Source: SLID01 sp041667545
GTDB lineage: Bacteria; Omnitrophota; Gorgyraeia; Tantalellales; Tantalellaceae
Assembly: GCA_041667545.1 (NCBI GenBank)
Contig: JBAYES010000058.1
Coordinates: 1-12,054, forward strand
DNA: 12,054 bases
Direction: 5' to 3'
Shown: positions 5,536 to 12,054 of the stretch, one piece after another
Layout: the number at the start of each line of letters is the position of its first letter
Numbering within the stretch: the first letter of the stretch is position 1
Translations under genes and position numbers: made by a program
Notes under the pieces: model-generated
What the model saw: only the letters and a program-made list of their open reading frames with translations
The model's database searches: none
What the model was told of the DNA's origin: nothing

Positions 5536-7041
5536 ATGGCGCGCATAAAACAACACTATCCCATTATTATACTTACGATCCTGGCGGGGGTTCTGCTGTT
5601 CGCTAATTTGGGGAACCAGTATCTGTGGCAGGACGAAGCCGAGACGGCTTTGTTGGGCCGGAGAGTGCTTGAATACGGCTATCCGCGTGCCTATGACGGT
5701 AAGAATCTTATCAATCCCACCATCAGGACGTCGTTCTCCGAGGATTATGGCTGGCGGTATCATCCATGGGGGCAGTTTTACATAACGGCGGCGGCGTTCC
5801 GCTTGTTCGGTGAAAGCAATTTTTCGGCCAGGGTTCTTTTCGCTTTAATGGGGCTTTTGAATGTACCGCTTTTGTATATTCTGGCTTTACGGCTGACACG
5901 GGAAAGATTTACGGCTTTAACGGCATGCGTTCTTACCGCGTTTTCGGTCAACTATCTTCTTTTGATGAGGCAGGCAAGGTATTACGCCCCGGCGGTCTTT
6001 CTGGTTCTTATCTCGCTTATTTTTTATAGCCGGTATTTGGAAAGACGTAAGCTGCGTGATATTCTGCCGGTCTATATGGCGCTTACCGCTCTGGGGTATA
6101 CCGTGCATGGCATGTTCGTTCCGGTTTTCGCGGCTATATGCCTGCATTATTTTATTTTTGGGTTTGACAGGAAAAGCTTTTCGGTGTTCGTGATGTTCGC
6201 GGCCATAACTGCCGGCAGTGTGGCGCCTTGGTTCTTATATTCTAATAGCGGAGCGCATGTCGCCGCAATAACGGCAAAGAGATTGTGGCAGAATTTTGAG
6301 TTTCAGGCGCGGATGATAAATAAGTTCATCATGCCGGTTTTTTTCTTTCTTAGCATTTATGCCGCGCGGATATTGTGGAAAAAACGCTGGAAAATAGCGT
6401 TATCCAGCGGTGAAAAACGGGCGGTGAAGCTGATCTTGCCTGTAATAGCCGTTAGTATGGGGGCGTTCCTGTTTGACGAGGAACGCAACTTCAGGTATCT
6501 GGTTTATTTTATTCCGTTACTTGCTATTGTCCAGGGCATGATACTTTTGAGGCTCTTTCGGTATAACAGGGCTCTTTTTGCGGTATTTCTGGCGCTTACG
6601 GTTTTTACAGGCGTGTTTAATATGGGCAGGTTCGAGCTCTATTTTCCCAAATATCTTTATGAAATAACTCATGATTATGACGGTCCCATTGAGGGGATAG
6701 TTAAATTCTTGAACGCTAACGCGAAGAAAGGCGATGAGGTCAAGATAATATACGGCGATATCCCGGTAATGTTCTATACCGGTCTTAAGGTCGATAATTT
6801 GGGTATTTACGATGATGAACATATGCCCGAATGGATAGTTTTCAGGAAGGACTGGGAAGGGTCTCTTGACAGTCCTTATTATAGGAAGGTGGGAGCGATG
6901 TATAAAAAGCATGTTCTTGACTATCCGGATATAAAGTGGGAAAATCGCCCGGGGGATCTGGGGTATCATAAGTTTTGGACTGTAAAAGACGCTCCGGGTG
7001 TTATAATATATGAGAGGGTAGGGCAAAGGGGTAAGAGGTAA
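5536..7041 (+). CDS. GT-C fold membrane glycosyltransferase (PMT/ArnT-like, GT39/GT83 type)
   Basis: A 501-residue integral membrane protein. Transmembrane segment 1 is at about residues 8-25, followed by the periplasmic loop motif YLWQDEAETALLGRR. The D33-E34 pair is the metal/acceptor site seen in the PMT, ArnT and GT39 families. HPWGQFYI is the equivalent of the HPPLYY helix. About 9-11 further hydrophobic segments run to around residue 365, and a soluble C-terminal domain follows. Enzymes of this fold move a sugar from a polyprenyl-phosphate donor onto lipid A, proteins or glycans on the outer face of the inner membrane; donor and acceptor cannot be told here. The ribosome site is weak (GGGGG at 5526-5530). 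The last residues (about VGQRGKR) and the stop codon lie inside G-run repeat copy 3, so the C-terminal tail is repeat-derived. It is the first gene of a three-gene operon. Confidence 0.85.
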   Translation: MARIKQHYPIIILTILAGVLLFANLGNQYLWQDEAETALLGRRVLEYGYPRAYDGKNLINPTIRTSFSEDYGWRYHPWGQFYITAAAFRLFGESNFSARVLFALMGLLNVPLLYILALRLTRERFTALTACVLTAFSVNYLLLMRQARYYAPAVFLVLISLIFYSRYLERRKLRDILPVYMALTALGYTVHGMFVPVFAAICLHYFIFGFDRKSFSVFVMFAAITAGSVAPWFLYSNSGAHVAAITAKRLWQNFEFQARMINKFIMPVFFFLSIYAARILWKKRWKIALSSGEKRAVKLILPVIAVSMGAFLFDEERNFRYLVYFIPLLAIVQGMILLRLFRYNRALFAVFLALTVFTGVFNMGRFELYFPKYLYEITHDYDGPIEGIVKFLNANAKKGDEVKIIYGDIPVMFYTGLKVDNLGIYDDEHMPEWIVFRKDWEGSLDSPYYRKVGAMYKKHVLDYPDIKWENRPGDLGYHKFWTVKDAPGVIIYERVGQRGKR

Positions 7042-7067
7042 GGGGTAAGAGCGAAGGGCGAAGAGGT
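7014..7067 (+). repeat. Purine-rich G-run repeat, copy 3, spanning a stop codon and the next ribosome site
   Basis: G-runs occur at 7016-7018, 7021-7023, 7028-7031 and 7042-7045, and the shared 19-mer AAGAGGTAAGGGGTAAGAG at 7033-7051. It contains the TAA of the membrane glycosyltransferase (7039-7041). It also supplies GAAGGG and AGAGG, the only ribosome-site candidates for the GT4 gene at 7070. Confidence 0.8.
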
Positions 7068-7069
7068 AT

Positions 7070-8164
7070 ATGAGAATAGGGTTTGATGCCAGGATGGTGA
7101 CGCATCCGGGGATAGGGCGGTACATCAAGAGCCTTCTTCCCGAGATGATAAAACAGGCCGAGGATGACGAATTTGTGGTTTTCGGTAATGTGTCGGTTTT
7201 GGAAGAGATCATGCCGAGGGGAAGGGTTCGCCTGGTTAAATGGAACGCGCCGATATATTCCGTGCAGGAACAGATCTTTACTCCGTATCACGGAGAGGCT
7301 CTTGATATCCTGCATGTTCCTCATTTTAACGTTCCTCTTTCTTATAGCGGGAAAATGGTGGTTACTATACACGACCTCATATACCTTCTTTCCCCGGAAT
7401 CTGTGCCGTCTCGCATAGCAAGGACGTACGCGTCTTTTATGATCTCCCGGGCTCTTAAGAAGGCGGGAGGGGTTATATCGGTCTCTAAGCACACCGAAGC
7501 GGATCTTGTAAGGATCTTCGGGAAAGAATACGCGTCCAAGATAGATGTGGTTCATGAAGCCGGAGGGAGGGATTTTCATAAAATAGACGATAAGACGCGT
7601 ATAGCTGATGTGAGGAGCAGGTACAGGATAGACAGGAACATCATTCTTTATGTGGGCAGCGTAAAGCCGCATAAAAATGTGGGTACTCTTTTAAAGGTCT
7701 TTGAGCTTTTGAGGGCCTGGGATATTCCTCATCAGCTCGTTGTCTGCGGAAGATGGGACAAGAAAGAGGATGAGCTTAAAAATATGCTTAAGGGCAGATA
7801 CATAAGGTATCTGGGGGAGGTGCCATCTAAAGATCTCGCGGTGCTTTATAGTATCGCCGATGTTCTGGTTCATCTTTCTTTATATGAGGGGTTTGGGCTT
7901 ACCGTTCTTGAGGCAATGCAATGCGGAACGCCTGTTGTTTCGTCAAACAGTTCATCTCTTCCGGAAGTTGTGGGAGATGCCGCTTTTATGGTGCCGCCTG
8001 AAGACGTGCGGAAGGCGGCCGATGTTACATATAACGTGCTTATGAGCAAAGAACTTTCCGAAGGACTTATTGAAAAAGGAATAGAAAGGTCACGCGAGTT
8101 TTCCTGGGCGAAAGCCGCGAAGGAAACACTGGAAATATACCGCGGAGTAGAGTCTGATGTCTGA
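7070..8164 (+). CDS. GT4-family glycosyltransferase (GT-B fold)
   Basis: A 364-residue cytoplasmic transferase. The N-terminus MRIGFDARMVTHPGIGRYIK has the glycine-rich loop that contacts substrate. The second Rossmann domain opens with ILYVGSVKPHKNVGTLLKVF (residues about 192-211). The EGFGLTVLE motif gives the E-x7-E pair E273/E281 of nucleotide-sugar retaining transferases, followed by CGTPVVSSNSSSLPEVVGDA. Length is typical for GT4 (350-400). The product is likely a mannosyl-, glucosyl- or galactosyl-type linkage on a lipid-linked or surface glycan; sugar specificity cannot be read. It lies 28 bases after the membrane glycosyltransferase and overlaps the next gene by eight bases, so the three genes form one operon. 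Its ribosome site lies within the G-run repeat. No truncation is seen. Confidence 0.92.
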   Translation: MRIGFDARMVTHPGIGRYIKSLLPEMIKQAEDDEFVVFGNVSVLEEIMPRGRVRLVKWNAPIYSVQEQIFTPYHGEALDILHVPHFNVPLSYSGKMVVTIHDLIYLLSPESVPSRIARTYASFMISRALKKAGGVISVSKHTEADLVRIFGKEYASKIDVVHEAGGRDFHKIDDKTRIADVRSRYRIDRNIILYVGSVKPHKNVGTLLKVFELLRAWDIPHQLVVCGRWDKKEDELKNMLKGRYIRYLGEVPSKDLAVLYSIADVLVHLSLYEGFGLTVLEAMQCGTPVVSSNSSSLPEVVGDAAFMVPPEDVRKAADVTYNVLMSKELSEGLIEKGIERSREFSWAKAAKETLEIYRGVESDV

Positions 8165-8678
8165 TCTGACCCCCTTTGTTGTAAAAATATCGTACAGCGC
8201 GAAGAGGAAAAGGACCGTGAGCGCAAGGTTGGAGGGTGATGTTCTTCTGGTCACCGCGCCGAGTAATATAAACAAGGATCGGCTTGAAAAGATCGTTGAG
8301 AAATTAAAGGGTCGAATTAACAGCAGGCGGCAAAAGGCCCGGCTTAAGAAAGACAGGCCGCTTGAGGAAATCACTCAAAAGATCAACAGAAAATATTTTG
8401 AAAATAAGCTCAATGTAAGATCGATAGAATATTCGCACCATCAGAAAAAAAGATACGGTTCATGCGATCACGTCACCGGGACCATAAGAATTTCCAGCAG
8501 GATCAAAGATGTCCCGGAGTGGGTGCGGGATTACGTTATAGTTCACGAGATGGCTCATTTGATCGAGCCCAATCATGGAAAGGAGTTTTATGAATTGGTG
8601 GCCAGGTATGAGCTGGCGGAACGGGCGCGGGGCTACCTCATGGGAATGACGGGGCCGGGTTTTTCCGACGACGTTTAG
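8157..8678 (+). CDS. YgjP-like zinc metallopeptidase (DUF45)
   Basis: A 173-residue protein of the YgjP/DUF45 family, predicted gluzincin-type peptidases related to SprT and M48 in their active site. The N-terminal strand region (VKISYSAKRKRTVSARLEGD) is the usual DUF45 opening. KRYGSCDHVTGTIRIS corresponds to the WGSC...G.I.LN motif, with Y in place of W. YVIVHEMAHLIEPNHGKEF holds the zinc site: H130, E131, H134 and third ligand H140. It is somewhat shorter than typical members, which run about 220-240 residues, mostly in the linker before the motif. The substrate is unknown for the family. It overlaps the GT4 gene by eight bases (8157-8164), so translation is coupled. It is the last gene of the operon, with a terminator just after it. 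Confidence 0.88.
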   Translation: MSDLTPFVVKISYSAKRKRTVSARLEGDVLLVTAPSNINKDRLEKIVEKLKGRINSRRQKARLKKDRPLEEITQKINRKYFENKLNVRSIEYSHHQKKRYGSCDHVTGTIRISSRIKDVPEWVRDYVIVHEMAHLIEPNHGKEFYELVARYELAERARGYLMGMTGPGFSDDV

Positions 8679-8689
8679 ACGGTTTTTTG

Positions 8690-8727
8690 ATGGCCGCAGA
8701 ATGTTAGTGTGAGCGGCCGTTTTTTTT
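8690..8727 (+). terminator. Rho-independent terminator of the glycosyltransferase operon
   Basis: GGCCGC (8692-8697) pairs with GCGGCC (8713-8718), extended by a T-G and an A-T pair, around a 15-base loop. A run of eight T follows at 8720-8727. The stem, loop and U-tract together make a convincing intrinsic terminator. Confidence 0.8.
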
Positions 8728-8758
8728 GCGCGCTAATTTATCTAAGAGTAAAAAAGTC

Positions 8759-8786
8759 TTGACAGAAAATCAAAAAATGTTATAAT
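8759..8786 (+). promoter_or_regulatory. Very strong extended -10 promoter of the giant gene
   Basis: TTGACA (8759-8764), 16 bases, then TATAAT (8781-8786) with TG at 8778-8779 forming the extended -10. All three elements match consensus. A small hairpin, CTCGG-ATG-CCGAG (8790-8802), lies at the predicted transcript 5' end, and GGGAGGAG at 8824-8831 precedes the ATG at 8836. Confidence 0.85.
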
Positions 8787-8835
8787 TATCTCGGATGCCG
8801 AGGGGGAGTAAGAACCTTAAACCGGGAGGAGCGAA

Positions 8836-11800
8836 ATGAAAACGCTAAAACCCTTCGGCGGAGCAAAAGCGACAAAGATAATTTCCCTCCTTGTTTCCTC
8901 CATATTTTTATTTCAGCAGATAGTCTGGGCCTCCGGAGGCGTATTGGCCTCGGACGGCGCGAACGGCGATGTTAAGCTGCCGGAAGATATCGGTTCTTTT
9001 TCCGTGATGGCGCAAAACACCGTTGAGAACAAGAACTCTATTGAGGAGTTCCAGCTTCTCTCAACTTCCTCCGTTAACCCCGTAACTTCACACGACATGG
9101 AATACGACCGTTCAGAGACAGTGGACGGTGTCACCTACTATTACCTTAACGATATATTGCAGGAAGAATCCCACCCCGACGGCAGCGCATATGTGTATTT
9201 GAAATACACTTCTTCCGGGGAGGTAGAAGCGTATAAGTACTACGGGTCCCGGGGGAGATATTTTTACACGCATACCGAATTTTACGATGATAACGGCGAG
9301 TATACAGGCAAAAGGACGGAGTATATCGACGGCAGCGCATATGAGTATGACAGGCATGACCGGCTGGTGGAAAGGATATACCCCAACGGATATTCCCGGA
9401 GACACGAATATTACGCTGACGGGAACTACAATAAAAAGCTGTATTCCCGGCCTGACGGTTCTTTATACAGCCTTTATGAATATTATTACGACGATCAGGG
9501 AATCTATAAAGGGTATTACTGCAGACAGTGGGATGGTATAGAGACCGGTTACAACGCTTCCGGACAGATCACAAAACGTGTTTATCCTAACGGAGAATAT
9601 TGGATATACGAATATCTCTACGACGGCGGTGATAATACCGTCGAGGCCCATTATGATCCGGATGGCTCGCTTTACTACCGTTACGACTATTATTACGGGG
9701 ATAGCGCGGAGTATCTGGGGTACTCAGAGATATACGGTAATGGCATGGAAAGTCATTACGATGCCGGCGGGAGGGTTGTAAAACTTGTCTTTGCGGGAGG
9801 AGGGCACCATACATACGAATATTATGAGGATGGGAAGGAGAGGATCAGGGCGTTTTATGGCGCCGACGGGTCACTTTCACGCCGGGATGACTACTATTAC
9901 GATGCCGGAGGCGAATTTCTGGGATATTTGCAGTTATACTCCGGAGGTATGGAATTTCATTACGGCGCGAACCGGCGTTTGTCGAAAATGGTCAACCCCG
10001 ACGGCGCTTACAGTGTTTATGAGGACTATTTCGAGGGTACCGGACGTGCCAGGTTCGTAAAGGAGTATGCCGCGCGGGGCGAGTTGACGAATTTCGCCGA
10101 ATATGACAGAGAAGGCAATGTTGTTCTGAGTTTAGATCAGATAGCGGGCGGATACGGTATAACAACGGACGATGACGGGTCGGTATCAACATATATTTTT
10201 GACGAGAATGATAAAGCGTTCAAGAACACATTCGTTGACGCGGTCAACGGTGTTTTTACGGTTTACAGATGGGATTCAGAATGGGGCCTTACTTCAGTGA
10301 GCAAAACATACCGCGACGGCACTGAAGAAATATACGAAATTCTGGATACCCATGATGACGGGTTCCGGCTTATTGAAAAAAAGATACCCGCGCGGAATTT
10401 TGTAACGGGATTTAACCTTCCGTGGATCAATTACGGGTACGATCTGGGTAAACTGCCGGGTTCTGATCACCATATCGGGTTTTCTTCGACAAAAGATGAA
10501 CTATACCGGCAATTTGATCTCTGGAAAGGCAGTTACGCCAGAGTGTTCCTTTTCGGAGATCTCCGTTCGAGCATCGAGTTTAATGAGGATGGGTTCCCGG
10601 TAAGTTTTACCGGCAAGGTCTATGAGGATATGCGCGTATTACTGGATGCCGCGGAGATGTTTGATATAAAACTCATACCCGTACTTTTTGACTATACCAT
10701 AGCGGATGGCGTCACGGAGGAGGGTATTTACGAGGTAGGGGAACATCCGGAACTCTTCACCGATACCGCGAAGCGCGAGGCGCTGCTGGGCCTTTTCGGG
10801 GATTTTTTCGATGAATTTGCCGGCGCCCCGTCGGTTTACGCGTGGGATATTATCAACGAACCCGAATACGCGTCGGCGGTGTCCATGCCGGAAATGAAAA
10901 GTTTCATTTCGGCGTTCGCGGGCGCCATACGCGCCGGATCGAACGAGGCCCTGGTTACCGTGGGCAACAAAGACAGATCGTCCATGTCGGACGATTTCAC
11001 CGATCTGGGGCTGGACCTGTACCAGTATCACCACTATGACCATTTCGGAGAAGATCTTTTGCTGGGGTATTCGGCGGGGGAATTTGGTCTGACGAGGCCG
11101 GTCTTTGCCGGTGAGCTTGAGCCGGACAATATAACCGGAAAACTTGATGCTCTCTATTACAACGGGCATTCCGGAGGGTTATTCTGGCAGGACGATCATT
11201 ACACCATAAGCGGCAGCGGATATGACGAAATAAAAGGATATTTCCGGGGTATTAGCGCGTTTTATGAGTACCATCCGTCCGGAAGAAAATACAGGGAAAC
11301 GTACAGTAACGGCACGGTGAAAGAATTTGAGGATACCCCGTTCTATGAAGACGGGAACGGACGGCTTATAAAGGAGACGCTGCCCGGAGGCGCGTATAAG
11401 ACATATGAGTACCGGGACGCGTCGGATATTCCCCTCGCGATAAGATATTACCTGCAGGGAGAGACCGATTTTAACTTGTATCATGAAGAAGAATTCGATG
11501 AGGAGGGCAGTCTTTATGTCTCGACATCGTACTATCCGGACGGAATAAACAAAAAGGAAATACGTTACGCGGACGGAACATGGACGAAATACGGCCTTTC
11601 CGGGGAGGCTATAGAATATGCCGCTATTATTGACGGAATAGAGGCGGTCTATTCCGCTGACGGTAAGATCGCGTATCTTTTGGACGGTACATACAGGGAG
11701 GACAGGTCATATGTATATGAAGGAACGGATGTGAAATATACCCTCGCTATTAATGAGGGTACAGTTAAGGCCGCGAGGGACGGTGAATATACAGAGACCG

Positions 11801-12054
11801 ATCTTATTTCACGGGAAAAGACCGTTTCGTCCCCGGGAGAGGTAACAGTTGATTATACGGGCGGTATATCGGTGGGATATGCCGATGGTGTCATCAGATC
11901 GGTATCGGTGGAGAACGGATATGTGAATTTCTATTCCGAAACGGGCGTGGAAAGCCAGAACAGCTCGAACGGCGTTCTATACGAATTTGATGAGCAATAT
12001 CTTAAAAGGGCGTCCACTCCCGGAGGGAACGTATACGAATTCAATACCTCGTAT
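8836..12054 (+). CDS. Giant secreted YD/RHS-like repeat protein with an embedded clan GH-A glycoside hydrolase, 3' end beyond window
   Basis: The frame is open for 1073 codons from ATG 8836 to the last base, with no stop. The signal peptide has a basic start, a hydrophobic core at residues 15-30 and a likely cut after VWA (A32). Residues 99-439 are five tandem units of 68, 68, 69, 68 and 68 residues, each with YD-like pieces such as YPNG, DGSLY and YYYD..GEYLGY; a shorter sixth unit (440-495) follows. Residues about 516-806 read as a TIM-barrel glycosidase: NFVTGFNLPWINYG (strand 1), ARVFLFGDLR (strand 2), AWDIINEPE with candidate acid/base E675 after N674, YQYHHYD (H732, Y734), VFAGELEP with candidate nucleophile E760, and GGLFWQDD (W784). 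YD-like sequence resumes from about 809 and leaves the window. The fold assignment (GH5-like, clan GH-A) comes from motif order; the substrate is probably a beta-linked glycan but is not determinable. A near-consensus promoter suggests high expression. Confidence 0.9.
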   Translation, partial: MKTLKPFGGAKATKIISLLVSSIFLFQQIVWASGGVLASDGANGDVKLPEDIGSFSVMAQNTVENKNSIEEFQLLSTSSVNPVTSHDMEYDRSETVDGVTYYYLNDILQEESHPDGSAYVYLKYTSSGEVEAYKYYGSRGRYFYTHTEFYDDNGEYTGKRTEYIDGSAYEYDRHDRLVERIYPNGYSRRHEYYADGNYNKKLYSRPDGSLYSLYEYYYDDQGIYKGYYCRQWDGIETGYNASGQITKRVYPNGEYWIYEYLYDGGDNTVEAHYDPDGSLYYRYDYYYGDSAEYLGYSEIYGNGMESHYDAGGRVVKLVFAGGGHHTYEYYEDGKERIRAFYGADGSLSRRDDYYYDAGGEFLGYLQLYSGGMEFHYGANRRLSKMVNPDGAYSVYEDYFEGTGRARFVKEYAARGELTNFAEYDREGNVVLSLDQIAGGYGITTDDDGSVSTYIFDENDKAFKNTFVDAVNGVFTVYRWDSEWGLTSVSKTYRDGTEEIYEILDTHDDGFRLIEKKIPARNFVTGFNLPWINYGYDLGKLPGSDHHIGFSSTKDELYRQFDLWKGSYARVFLFGDLRSSIEFNEDGFPVSFTGKVYEDMRVLLDAAEMFDIKLIPVLFDYTIADGVTEEGIYEVGEHPELFTDTAKREALLGLFGDFFDEFAGAPSVYAWDIINEPEYASAVSMPEMKSFISAFAGAIRAGSNEALVTVGNKDRSSMSDDFTDLGLDLYQYHHYDHFGEDLLLGYSAGEFGLTRPVFAGELEPDNITGKLDALYYNGHSGGLFWQDDHYTISGSGYDEIKGYFRGISAFYEYHPSGRKYRETYSNGTVKEFEDTPFYEDGNGRLIKETLPGGAYKTYEYRDASDIPLAIRYYLQGETDFNLYHEEEFDEEGSLYVSTSYYPDGINKKEIRYADGTWTKYGLSGEAIEYAAIIDGIEAVYSADGKIAYLLDGTYREDRSYVYEGTDVKYTLAINEGTVKAARDGEYTETDLISREKTVSSPGEVTVDYTGGISVGYADGVIRSVSVENGYVNFYSETGVESQNSSNGVLYEFDEQYLKRASTPGGNVYEFNTSY
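9130..10152 (+). repeat. Five tandem 68-codon repeat units in the giant gene
   Basis: Units at protein residues 99-166, 167-234, 235-303, 304-371 and 372-439 align end to end. Each opens with a Y/H-Y-(D/N) stretch and a [LIV]-x-[KER] strand, passes a PDG or PNG turn, a YEY[YL] strand and a DGSL-type turn, then (Y)YYD..GE(Y/F)LGY, and ends in a G-G or D-G turn. The units are similar in protein but diverged in DNA, so the duplications are old and held by selection. Confidence 0.8.

Noticed and set aside
6517..7672. Two long minus-strand ORFs (6517-7212 and 7001-7672) opposite the glycosyltransferases
   Set aside because: Both lie opposite recognised genes and translate to arbitrary sequence with no family motif.
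10639..11169. 176-codon minus-strand ORF opposite the glycosidase domain
   Set aside because: It is the shadow of a well-supported coding region on the plus strand that carries ordered catalytic motifs.
8836..12054. The giant ORF as an RHS polymorphic toxin
   Set aside because: No toxin tip or core motif is visible in the window and the central domain is a glycosidase; the C-terminus lies outside, so this stays open but unsupported.
1..12054. CRISPR arrays, tRNA or rRNA genes, transposase genes
   Set aside because: No regularly spaced direct repeats, cloverleaf-like segments, rRNA signatures or transposase motifs were seen.

Overview
The window looks like a piece of a Gram-negative bacterial chromosome of moderate GC. 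It encodes a predicted outer-membrane beta-barrel protein, Shine-Dalgarno starts are common, and promoters fit the sigma70 pattern. Dispersed palindromes of the GCGAGG...GAAGC type, autonomous AAA ATPases with C-terminal nuclease-like motifs, and a giant secreted repeat protein resemble what is seen in uncultured PVC-superphylum bacteria such as Candidatus Omnitrophota. That placement is an inference from style, not from a marker gene.

Layout. (1) 1-117: the 3' end of an unidentified gene whose last codons lie in a dispersed palindromic repeat (87-185). (2) 236-910: a DUF2490-like outer-membrane protein. (3) 911-5462: an accessory block of three independent modules, each with its own promoter and inverted-repeat operator: an AAA ATPase with a DUF4143-type C-terminus (1041-2348), a three-gene hipB-hipS-hipT toxin-antitoxin operon (2704-4095), and a second, divergent ATPase of the same general design (4278-5462). 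A 132-nt nested hairpin separates the first two modules. (4) 5536-8678: an operon with a GT-C membrane glycosyltransferase, a GT4 glycosyltransferase and a YgjP-like zinc metallopeptidase, closed by a rho-independent terminator at about 8690-8727. (5) 8759 to the window end: a near-consensus extended -10 promoter driving an ORF of at least 1073 codons that has no stop inside the window. It encodes a secreted protein with five tandem 68-residue tyrosine/glycine-rich YD/RHS-like units, then a complete-looking clan GH-A glycoside hydrolase barrel, then more YD-like sequence running off the edge.

A purine-rich, G-run repeat sharing the 15-mer GGTAAGGGGTAAGAG occurs three times (910-960, 4095-4152, 7014-7067), each time at the stop codon of a gene. 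Two promoters (1041 and 2704) place the predicted transcription start on the start codon, which suggests leaderless mRNAs.

Functionally, the two glycosyltransferases probably act together in cell-surface glycan or glycolipid synthesis. The hipBST operon is a self-regulating kinase toxin module. The giant repeat protein is the most unusual object: a glycoside hydrolase set inside a repeat scaffold.
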